Of a stretch of DNA of 41,635 nt, positions 36,050-41,635 are shown piece after piece (the stretch's first letter is position 1; the number at the start of each line of letters is the position of its first letter). Where the stretch lies: positions 1 to 41,635 of the forward strand of contig CAZCZJ010000008.1 of NCBI GenBank assembly GCA_964503235.1, in the 5' to 3' direction. Below the pieces are notes generated by a model. That model was not told the origin of the DNA and searched no databases. It saw nothing but the letters and a program-made list of their open reading frames with translations. A program made the position numbers and the translations under genes. The stretch is from W425 sp964503235 (lineage in GTDB: Bacteria; Chloroflexota; Dehalococcoidia; Dehalococcoidales; RBG-16-60-22).

Positions 36050-36370
36050 ATGAATTATTTACCTGGTATTTATAAGGAATTTCAGCAGCAATTTCCGGAG
36101 GTAGCCAAAGCCTATGACGAACTGGCGGTCAAATGCCATGACTGGGGTCCCCTCGATGAAAAGGCAAGGCGGCTTATCAAACTGGGGGTCGCCATTGGTC
36201 TGAATTCGGAGGGCGGTGTCAGGTCTCATGCCCGCCGGGCGCTGGAAGAAGGTATAACCGCCGATGAACTCCGCCATGCTGTGCTTCTGGCGTTTGCTAC
36301 GGTGGGTTTCCCCACGATGATTGCCGCCATGAAGTGGGTGGATGAGGTTGTCGAAAAGAACAAGAAATAA
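36050..36370 (+). CDS. carboxymuconolactone decarboxylase (AhpD-like) family protein without CxxC
   Basis: A 106-residue all-helical CMD domain. Recognisable features are the DWGPLDEKARRLIKLGVAIGL region and SHARRALEEGITADELRHAV. At the place where AhpD-type peroxidase reductants have the CxxC pair, this protein has SEGGVRSH with no Cys at all, so a disulfide reductase role is excluded; the conserved His is kept. Similar Cys-less CMD proteins exist, with unknown activity. It precedes KorAB by 24 bases, so a link to 2-oxoacid metabolism or its protection is possible. Confidence 0.88.
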   Translation: MNYLPGIYKEFQQQFPEVAKAYDELAVKCHDWGPLDEKARRLIKLGVAIGLNSEGGVRSHARRALEEGITADELRHAVLLAFATVGFPTMIAAMKWVDEVVEKNKK

Positions 36371-36393
36371 CTTAGAATTATTTGGAGGTAACC

Positions 36394-38106
36394 ATGCCGG
36401 TTGATTTCAATTTTATGGTAGGTGGGGAGGCCGGGCAGGGGGTACAGTCGGTAGGATTCCTGCTGGCCAAGGTCTTTGCGCGCGGCGGATATCATGTCTT
36501 CGCCGACCAGGACTACGAGTCAAGGGTAAGAGGCGGCCATAACTTCTTCCGTGTCAGAGTCAGCGATGGCAGGATAGGTGCCATTGCTGAGGTTGTAGAT
36601 ATGCTGATTGCACTGAACAGGGACAGCATAGAGTTGCACCAGGTCGAGCTGGCTACGGGTGGCATTACTATTTTCGACGGAGAGAAGATAAAGGATATCG
36701 AAAACAACGGCAGGTTTTTCAGTGTGCCCCTGGAGAAGCTGGCCGAGGAAAGAGCCGGGGATAAGGTAATGAGCAATACCGTCGCCCTCGGTGCCGCCCT
36801 GGCATTGGTAGATTACGACCTGAATATATTGAATACTGTTCTGGTAGAGCATTTCGGGAAAGGCGAAGTTGCTGATAGTAATATCACGGCAGCGAAATTC
36901 GGCTATGAGTATGCTCGGGCTGAGTACAAAGGCGATTTCCGCCATCTCAGACCCCTCTCTACCACCAGGAGGATGCTGCTCACCGGTAACGAAGCGATAT
37001 CCCTGGGGGCTATTGCCGCTGGCTGCAAGTTCATGTCGGCTTATCCCATGACCCCTGCCAGTTCCATCATGGAATATATGGCCGCCAAGTCAAAAGACCT
37101 TGATCTGGTAATGGTTCACGTTGAGGATGAAATAGCCGCCATTAATATGGCTATCGGGGCGGGCTACGCTGGTGTTCGGGCTATGACCGCCACGTCGGGC
37201 AGCGGTTTCTGTCTCATGGTGGAGGGAATAGGATTGGCCGGAATAACCGAGACACCGTTAGTGGTGATTGATGCCCAGCGTCCCGGACCAGCCGTCGGAT
37301 TGCCTACCAGAACGGAGCAGGGCGACCTTCAATTCGTTCTTCATGCTCACCACGGTGACTTTCCCAGGGCTGTCCTCGCACCAGCCAGCGTTGAAGATGC
37401 CTTCTGGGTAACGGTCAAGGCCTTTAACTGGGCAGAAAAATATCAACTGCCAGTGATAATTTTAACCGACCATCACCTGGCAAGCTCCTACGCTACGGTT
37501 GACCCATTTGACCTTTCGGAGGTAACCATCGACCGCGGCCTATTGTTTTCAGAGAAAGAGGAGGATCCCGCGGAGTACATGAGACACCGGGTAACTAAAT
37601 CCGGTATTTCTCCGCGGGCCTTCCCCGGACTGGGTAGAGCTCTTGTGGTCACCGATTGCGATGAGCATGATGAGGAAGGACATCTCACTGAAGATGCCGG
37701 GGAGAGGACATCGCAGGTGCAGAAAAGGCTGCGCAAGCTTTTTTCACTTAAACAGGAAATCGGCACGCCACGGTGGTTCGGCCCTCAAAAAGCGGAAACA
37801 ACCCTTATTGGCTGGGGCAGCACCTACGGGGCTATCCGTGAAGCCGTTGACATTCTGCGCAAGGAGGACGCCAACGTCAACATGCTTCACCTGAGCGAAC
37901 TTTGGCCCTTCCCAACGGAGGCTGTGGCCGATGTCCTCGGCACGGCTCACAACAGCTATGTCATTGAGAACAATGCCACCGGCCAACTCGCCCGTCTCAT
38001 CAAGGCGGAAACGGGAAGGGATGTGAGCGGCAAGATTCTGAAATTTGATGGACGACCCTTTACTCCAGCGTACGTTGCTGAAGCGATAAGAAAGGAGGGA
38101 TGTTAA
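36394..38106 (+). CDS. korA: 2-oxoacid:ferredoxin oxidoreductase, fused gamma-alpha subunit
   Basis: A 570-residue subunit of a ferredoxin-dependent 2-oxoacid oxidoreductase, which decarboxylates a 2-oxoacid to acyl-CoA. Residues ~1-185 are the gamma domain (GGEAGQGVQSVG, DYESRVRGGHNFFRVR). Residues ~190-570 are the alpha domain (TGNEAISLGAIAAGCKF, SAYPMTPASSIMEYMA, EDEIAAINMAIGAGYAG). The fusion is typical of KorA-type enzymes. ATG 36394 is chosen because GGAGGT stands five bases upstream. Pairs with KorB three bases downstream; no ferredoxin-like delta subunit is present. 2-Oxoglutarate is the usual substrate; others are possible. Confidence 0.92.
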   Translation: MPVDFNFMVGGEAGQGVQSVGFLLAKVFARGGYHVFADQDYESRVRGGHNFFRVRVSDGRIGAIAEVVDMLIALNRDSIELHQVELATGGITIFDGEKIKDIENNGRFFSVPLEKLAEERAGDKVMSNTVALGAALALVDYDLNILNTVLVEHFGKGEVADSNITAAKFGYEYARAEYKGDFRHLRPLSTTRRMLLTGNEAISLGAIAAGCKFMSAYPMTPASSIMEYMAAKSKDLDLVMVHVEDEIAAINMAIGAGYAGVRAMTATSGSGFCLMVEGIGLAGITETPLVVIDAQRPGPAVGLPTRTEQGDLQFVLHAHHGDFPRAVLAPASVEDAFWVTVKAFNWAEKYQLPVIILTDHHLASSYATVDPFDLSEVTIDRGLLFSEKEEDPAEYMRHRVTKSGISPRAFPGLGRALVVTDCDEHDEEGHLTEDAGERTSQVQKRLRKLFSLKQEIGTPRWFGPQKAETTLIGWGSTYGAIREAVDILRKEDANVNMLHLSELWPFPTEAVADVLGTAHNSYVIENNATGQLARLIKAETGRDVSGKILKFDGRPFTPAYVAEAIRKEGC

Positions 38107-38108
38107 AG

Positions 38109-38963
38109 ATGGTCACACTGTCTGATTACGCCGGTCTCCAACCGACCTGGTGCCCGGGCTGCGGCAACTTCGGCATCCTGAAGGCGTTAAATAAAGCTCT
38201 GGTCGAGTTGGAAATTGAACCTCATCGGGTCTTGTTGGTTTCCGGCATCGGTCAAGCCGGCAAGCTGCCCCACTACACCAGGGGTAATGTGTTCAACTCC
38301 CTCCACGGTCGATCGGTTCCCCCGGCTATCGGCGCCAAGATTGCCAATCCTGACCTAGCAGTCATTGCCATCAGCGGCGACGGGGATGGTTATGGTGAGG
38401 GAGGCAATCACTTTATCCATGCCGCCAGACGCAATCATGATATTACCTATCTGGTGCACAACAACCAGGTCTACGGACTTACCAAAGGGCAAGCTTCTCC
38501 CACCAGTGATACCGGTTTTGTCACCAAGACGACACCTTTTGGAGCGGCTAACCCCATTAATCCTATATCCCTGGCTATAGTCAGCGGTGCCAGCTTCGTG
38601 GGGAGAGGCTTTGCCGGAGATTCCGAGCACCTTTCTGACTTGATGAAAAGCGGTATCACCCACCGGGGATTCTCTCTGATTGATATTTTGCAGCCCTGCG
38701 TCTCGTTTAACCATAAAAATACCTTCCAGTGGTATCGGGAAAGAGTGTATAAGCTGGGAAATGAGAGTGGCTATGATCCCAGCAACAAGCAGGCGGCACT
38801 GGGAAAAGCACTTGAGTGGGGGGATAGTATACCCATCGGGATTATCTACAGGGAGGAACTGTCGGTTTACGAAAACCAGCTGCCGGCACTCCACAGGGGT
38901 CCACTTGTAACCCGGGAAATTGATACAAAGCGTGCAGAAAGCCTTCTTGCCGAATTCATCTAA
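38109..38963 (+). CDS. korB: 2-oxoacid:ferredoxin oxidoreductase beta subunit
   Basis: A 284-residue thiamine-diphosphate and 4Fe-4S subunit. Cys15 and Cys18 in TWCPGCGNFG are cluster ligands, GDGDGYGEGGNHF (90-102) with HNNQVYGLTKGQASPT is the TPP-Mg site, and a third Cys lies in DILQPCVSFN. ATG 38109 is preferred over 38100 because AAGGAGG abuts the earlier one. It is coupled to korA. With KorA it forms the two-subunit enzyme that feeds low-potential electrons to ferredoxin or, in reverse, fixes CO2. Confidence 0.93.
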   Translation: MVTLSDYAGLQPTWCPGCGNFGILKALNKALVELEIEPHRVLLVSGIGQAGKLPHYTRGNVFNSLHGRSVPPAIGAKIANPDLAVIAISGDGDGYGEGGNHFIHAARRNHDITYLVHNNQVYGLTKGQASPTSDTGFVTKTTPFGAANPINPISLAIVSGASFVGRGFAGDSEHLSDLMKSGITHRGFSLIDILQPCVSFNHKNTFQWYRERVYKLGNESGYDPSNKQAALGKALEWGDSIPIGIIYREELSVYENQLPALHRGPLVTREIDTKRAESLLAEFI

Positions 38964-39021
38964 GAGTGAAAACCACTTTGGTGAAAAAGCCAGAACAAAT
39001 AGGCAAGGGAGGTATGAAGTA

Positions 39022-39192
39022 ATGGAAAAAGAACAAAAAGGGGAACAGCTTTGTCCCGTTTGTGGTTGTCATATCGGCGTTGATGCTTATGAAAAAGAAA
39101 ATGTTCTTTACTGCTGCCATGCCTGTGCTACTGGTGGTCAATGCGAGTGTGGCTGCTGTGAAGTAACGGAACCGCCAATGGCAGAAGGATAA
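39022..39192 (+). CDS. SmtA/BmtA-like bacterial metallothionein
   Basis: Fifty-six residues with ten Cys and two His: CPVCGC (11-16), YCCHAC (~32-37) and QCECGCC (~42-48). The order CxxCxC, then an YCxxAC element with a Gly-rich link, then a Cys-dense tail matches cyanobacterial SmtA. It should bind zinc, cadmium or similar ions in the cytoplasm. GGGAGGT lies eight bases upstream of the ATG. It ends the stress cluster and converges on a decayed CDF metal transporter, so metal handling is a theme here. Confidence 0.8.
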   Translation: MEKEQKGEQLCPVCGCHIGVDAYEKENVLYCCHACATGGQCECGCCEVTEPPMAEG

Positions 39193-39255
39193 ACTAGCGC
39201 TGCATCACGATTTGAGGAGAAGATAGAAGACAGGCAAGGATTCTCCCGAATTTAT

Positions 39256-39683
39256 TCAGGCTGTCCCACCCGCGGCCGAATCAGGCTGGTCTATCTCGCA
39301 GACAAGCCCGGCCGGGCAACTCTCACACTCGAGCTGCAGTGTGGTATGGCTGATGTCGAAGCGCTGTGCCAGTTCTCGCCTGACTGCCCTGACAATATCA
39401 ACGCTTTTACTCACCATCTGGTCATCAATGATGAGATGGGCGCTCAGGGCATAGATATTGGAGGTGATTGTCCAGATGTGAACATCATGCGCTTCATTGA
39501 CACCGGGAATGTTGCTGATAGTTTCTATTACCCTGGCTGTTTCAAGATGTTTCGGAACTGCCTCCAGAAGGATGTCGGCAGCTTCGGACACAATCTTGCC
39601 AGTACGATGGCCAGTGTAAATTTCAGCCGTCGATAACTGCTAATCGCCTCATGGTCACTATCTATGCCGTGCTCATGCGCCAT
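39256..39683 (-). pseudogene. CDF-family (CzcD-like) metal efflux gene with its membrane domain deleted
   Basis: The 5' part (from ATG 39683) encodes MAHEHGIDSDHEAISSYRRL and then FTLAIVL, the His-rich start and first helix of a cation diffusion facilitator. At about 39600 the frame shifts straight into the C-terminal cytoplasmic domain (SEAADILLEAVPKH, HDVHIWTITSNIYALSAHL). About 170 residues with all the transport helices are absent, so the product cannot transport. An isolated C-terminal domain of 111 codons (39256-39591) stays open and could still be translated. Confidence 0.78.
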
Positions 39684-39701
39684 TATCTTCTCTCCGGGTC
39701 A

Positions 39702-39866
39702 TCATGAAGTTATGTTGTCTGCCGATTCTCCAGGCTGCTCAACACTGCAGGTACCTCCGAGTGGGCCTTTGTCCACCAGAGTGACTTCCGAGCCATGACC
39801 AAGAGATTCTTCAACAATATTCATGACGCACCCTGAGCCGATGACAATAATCTCATATTTCTTCAT
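39702..39866 (-). pseudogene. N-terminal stub of an FAD-dependent disulfide reductase
   Basis: MKKYEIIVIGSGCVMNIVEE followed by VTLVDKGPLGGTC is the FAD-binding start of mercuric-reductase / dihydrolipoamide-dehydrogenase relatives. The family continues GGTCxNxGCIPSK with the redox Cys pair; here it goes SVEQPGESAD and stops. Only the first Cys remains, and the rest of ~400 residues is missing. GSGCVM also departs from GSGxGG. Lies within the row of decayed minus-strand genes. Confidence 0.7.
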
Positions 39867-39930
39867 ACTCCTGTCTTCGTCTATATAATACATTGATTCT
39901 GTAGAGAAATACCTTGTTCCTCCGTTTTGT

Positions 39931-40176
39931 TTATTTTATCCTGCGAGCGAACTCTTTTATCTGATATTCCCACTCCCGGGTTTCCAGGTCTACCGAGGTT
40001 CCTTTTTCCTCGGTGCAAGTAGTAACCCTGACTCCCCCACCCCCACCTTCAAAATACGCACAAGTATCGCTTTGTTCTATCACTTTCAGTCTATGACCGC
40101 CTGGACCGAAGAATTCCAGTGCTTTTTTTACTACCTCTTCAGGTTTTAGCTTCGTCATGATATTCAGTTTCAGCAT
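39931..40176 (-). CDS. small conserved-looking hypothetical protein
   Basis: Eighty-one residues, ATG 40176 with GGAG seven bases upstream. It starts MLKLNIMTKLKPEEVVKKAL, then GPGGHRLKVIEQ and a Gly run (FEGGGGGVRVTTC), and ends WEYQIKEFARRIK, giving an alpha-beta-beta-alpha look. I do not recognise it. It sits in the decaying sulfur/metal cluster but shows no damage itself. Confidence 0.6.
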   Translation of the reverse strand: MLKLNIMTKLKPEEVVKKALEFFGPGGHRLKVIEQSDTCAYFEGGGGGVRVTTCTEEKGTSVDLETREWEYQIKEFARRIK

Positions 40177-40261
40177 TTGTTTCTCCTTCGCTTAGTATTT
40201 TCCAGTATCCAGCTATCTCCAGCCCGTTAACATTGGCCGGGCAGAAATTTAAACATGGCTT

Positions 40262-40442
40262 TTACTCGCAGTTTTTAAAGCACTTACCGCGGTCAATCGC
40301 CTGCTTACCCCACGTAATGAGGTCAACCGGGTCTGTGGCTGATATTTTATCAATAGCCTTGGCTGAGGTGTAACCTGCCGCCTTATTTATCCGTCAGCTG
40401 CACGGCGGCCCCGGTAGCCGTAAGGTCATAGGGATTACAAAT
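40262..40442 (-). pseudogene. frameshifted C-terminal gene remnant, unidentified
   Basis: Directly after the rhodanese stop, one frame reads NPYDLTATGAAVQLTDK and stops (TAA 40383-40385). A one-base shift there continues KAAGYTSAKAIDKISATDP, then DLITWGKQAIDRGKCFKNCE and TAA. Together they look like the last ~58 residues of a small cytosolic protein ending in a CxxxC pair, possibly DsrE-like. There is no start codon. The family is not certain. Confidence 0.5.
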
Positions 40443-40445
40443 TCA

Positions 40446-40787
40446 TTATTGGAACTTTGGCTCTAGAGGATAACCCGCTTCGTACCAGGCAGCAAAGCCA
40501 CCTTTGAGAGCGCGTACATTCTTGAAGCCGTGGTCTAGCAGTATCTGCGCCGCACGGACGCTGGAAGCCTCGTGATTTCACGTGCAGTACGTAATGATTA
40601 AGCGGTCATGAGGTAGTTCATCAAGATGCTTTTCCAGTTCGCTGAAATGAATACGCAACGCTCCGGGCAGCTTCACATCTGATTCGCCCCAATCGTGTGG
40701 ATTTCGTGTATCAATGAAAAGGATTGACTCACCTTTGTCCATCCTTTTCTTCACTTTATCAATCGTAATCCTGTTTGGCTCTACCAA
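40446..40787 (-). CDS. rhodanese-like sulfurtransferase with an in-frame UGA
   Basis: A single rhodanese domain of 113 codons if the TGA at 40578-40580 is read through. Before it: ILFIDTRNPHDWGESDVKLPGALRI and the active-site strand LIITYCT, split here into short pieces of the normal fold. After it, 43 codons stay in frame and finish the fold properly: NHEASSVRAAQILLDHGF, then ALKGGFAAWYEAGYPLEPK and TAA. Many relatives have YCxCPxE at this loop, so the TGA stands where a second Cys is usual (Cys-Thr-stop). TTG 40787 behind AAGGA is the likely start. Selenocysteine or nonsense mutation. Confidence 0.65.
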
Positions 40788-40833
40788 ATTACCGTCCTTC
40801 GGTTTTTCCCACTGACCGTGAAAAGGTTCCAGG

Positions 40834-41043
40834 TCAATCTGGTAATTTCTTAGCTCCTTGCCATCTTCGAATATCCTCGATTTCACTGTCCGGGGAATCC
40901 GTAAATTTACTACCGTGCGAAGTAGCTAATATCTGATATATACCGATAGTTGTTCCAGCCAGCTTGTCTTGAGCTCGCAAGATGAAGGCAGGTTCATCGA
41001 CACCGATTTTGGGAATGTTGACATTCCCGTATTTCGTCGATAC
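40834..41043 (-). CDS. small conserved-looking protein without a standard start codon
   Basis: About 69 codons, between the Crp/Fnr-like gene and the rhodanese. They read YGNVNIPKIGVDEPAFILRA, then QDKLAGTTIGIYQILA and end RRWQGAKKLPD before TGA. The DEPAFxLRAQDKLA pattern and the W-x-KKLPD end resemble a family of ~70-residue cytosolic proteins I know only as hypothetical. No ATG, GTG or TTG precedes the conserved part; a GTA (41041-41043) stands ~11 bases after GGAGG, as if a GTG had mutated. A frameshift from the ATG at 41052 is the alternative. Confidence 0.45.
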   Translation of the reverse strand, partial: VSTKYGNVNIPKIGVDEPAFILRAQDKLAGTTIGIYQILATSHGSKFTDSPDSEIEDIRRWQGAKKLPD

Positions 41044-41050
41044 TTCCGTT

Positions 41051-41332
41051 TCATCCTCCTTTATTTTGTATACTCCCTCCTACTCCAGCAACTTTTTGGA
41101 GTAATTCCTTATTAATGACTATGCGAAGATGTTCAAGTTTGATTATTCCTTCGTCCTGCAGAGACTTGAGTGACATATGAACCGTTTCCTCATCTGTACC
41201 TATCATCTCTGCAATAGACAGCTGTGTAAGCCGAGGTCTCTTGGTTGTGCCATTTCCAGCATATTCAAGTAATATTTTAGATACCATTCCTCTAATATGG
41301 CCAAAGGTTCGTTCTTTCGCCAGTAACGTCAT
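41051..41332 (-). CDS. Crp/Fnr-type helix-turn-helix protein without a sensor domain
   Basis: About 93 residues corresponding only to the C-terminal DNA-binding part of Crp/Fnr regulators: MVSKILLEYAGNG, then LTQLSIAEMIGTDEETVHMS with SLKSLQDEGIIKL, the winged helix. The cyclic-nucleotide-like sensor domain is absent, and there is no room for it because promoter element B stands directly upstream. ATG 41332 is preferred: the spacing from the element matches the 34810 gene, and the earlier GTG/ATG at 41356/41353 fall at the expected transcription start. First gene of the minus-strand sulfur/metal cluster and a candidate regulator of both copies of the element. Confidence 0.75.
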   Translation of the reverse strand: MTLLAKERTFGHIRGMVSKILLEYAGNGTTKRPRLTQLSIAEMIGTDEETVHMSLKSLQDEGIIKLEHLRIVINKELLQKVAGVGGSIQNKGG

Positions 41333-41352
41333 GGGTACACCATCCAGTTTCA

Positions 41353-41430
41353 TCACTCCGAAATTTTAAACCCTAAACGGTTGAAAAGTCATAAAATATG
41401 GGCGGGAAATATTACAAAACTATGACATTT
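41353..41430 (-). promoter_or_regulatory. conserved 78-bp promoter/operator element, copy B
   Basis: Minus-strand counterpart of 34711-34788 with the same AAATGTCATAGTTTTGTAA block at its left end (41430 downward), the ATTTTATNACTTTTC block in the middle, and a TAAAAT -10-like box at 41368-41363. It drives the Crp/Fnr-like gene, so autoregulation is possible. Confidence 0.75.
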
Positions 41431-41448
41431 CCTCAGGTGAACGTTGCG

Positions 41449-41468
41449 TCACAAAACCTCATTTTGTG
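41449..41468. repeat. short hairpin (ACAAAA/TTTTGT arms)
   Basis: CACAAAA and TTTTGTG pair around CCTCA, with further partial pairing outside (GCGT/ATGC). Between phoU and the Crp/Fnr-like gene; may end phoU transcription, though it lacks a strong T-run. Confidence 0.4.
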
Positions 41469-41479
41469 TGATGCCCGAT

Positions 41480-41507
41480 TGGAGACGGGGGAGAGTCGAA
41501 CTCCACC
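41480..41507 (-). other. tRNA- or tmRNA-like 3'-end fragment
   Basis: The minus strand reads GGTGGAG, T-loop TTCGACT, CTCCCCCGTCTCCA: a T-arm with the 3' acceptor strand of a tmRNA or tRNA-Ser, then AATC instead of CCA. No 5' partner is present nearby. It could be an att-site copy left by an integrated element. Confidence 0.45.
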
Positions 41508-41542
41508 TGAAACAATAGAATTATATTTCTACTGGACACCGC

Positions 41543-41635
41543 CTAATATTTAGAGACTTCCAGTTCCTCCATCTTGCCTGTCACCATGTAAACAACCCTT
41601 TCGCAGATATTGGTTACCCGGTCGGCACTACGCTC
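41543..41635 (-). CDS. phoU: phosphate-signalling regulator PhoU, C-terminal end (5' truncated by window)
   Basis: The last 30 codons of a gene entering from the right edge: ERSADRVTNICERVVYMVTG then KMEELEVSKY and TAG. The E-R-x-A-D-R-x-T-N-I-x-E-x-V-x-Y-M-V-x-G pattern is the metal-binding end of the PhoU three-helix bundle. PhoU restrains the PstSCAB transporter and the PhoR kinase when phosphate is ample. The rest of the pst/pho genes should lie beyond the window. Confidence 0.85.
   Translation of the reverse strand, partial: ERSADRVTNICERVVYMVTGKMEELEVSKY

Noticed and set aside
40262..40442. Second possible UGA-encoded Sec after Cys-Ser at 40394-40396
   Set aside because: The alternative frame (NPYDLTATGAAVQLTDK) joined by one frameshift gives a more protein-like reading, so that TGA is not needed.
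1..41635. CRISPR arrays, transposases with terminal repeats, rRNA genes
   Set aside because: No regularly spaced repeats, no DDE transposase frame and no rRNA-like stretch were seen.

Overview
The window reads as a chromosomal segment of a strictly anaerobic bacterium, most likely an uncultured Chloroflexota of the Dehalococcoidia type. Support: a membrane-bound [NiFe] uptake hydrogenase with Tat signal, a ferredoxin-type 2-oxoacid oxidoreductase, bacterial -35/-10 promoters, a tRNA with encoded CCA, many GTG/TTG starts, and an STT3-type oligosaccharyltransferase in a polysaccharide locus. The lineage is inference.

Layout. 1-4.8 kb: end of a possible SbcD-like protein, two paralogous MFS permeases, and a DrrA/DrrB-type ABC exporter. 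4.9-22 kb: a surface-glycan / protein-glycosylation locus. It holds Ugd, an MsbA-like flippase, two glycosyltransferases, a split transketolase, three SDR sugar-nucleotide epimerases, an STT3 oligosaccharyltransferase, a B12-binding radical SAM enzyme, and the UDP-ManNAc(A) pair WecB/WecC. A decayed TylF-like methyltransferase tail sits inside it. 22.0-22.4 kb: tRNA-Thr(CGU) and a tyrosine-recombinase C-terminal remnant, a likely edge of old mobile DNA. 22.5-26.7 kb: an unknown protein, a lipoprotein and a DHA2 drug exporter. 26.7-31.2 kb: a hydrogenase operon (HTH protein, small subunit, large subunit, cytochrome b, maturation protease, tiny membrane protein) behind a good promoter. 31.7-34.7 kb: a methyltransferase and a divergent PAS histidine kinase / response regulator pair.

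34.7-41.5 kb is the most unusual part. A plus-strand cluster holds a small Cys protein, a DJ-1/PfpI protein, a short UspA, a CMD-family protein, KorAB and an SmtA-like metallothionein. It converges on a decaying minus-strand sulfur/metal cluster: HTH-only Crp/Fnr protein, small protein, rhodanese with an in-frame UGA, several truncated genes, and a CDF transporter with its membrane part deleted. Both clusters start from a near-identical 78-bp promoter/operator block (about 62 of 78 positions equal by hand count, no gaps), so they look co-regulated. The window ends in the C-terminus of PhoU.

Main points for follow-up: the UGA-containing rhodanese (selenocysteine or nonsense), the twin promoter element with its sensorless Crp/Fnr protein, the STT3 glycosylation locus, and several gene remnants not visible as full ORFs.
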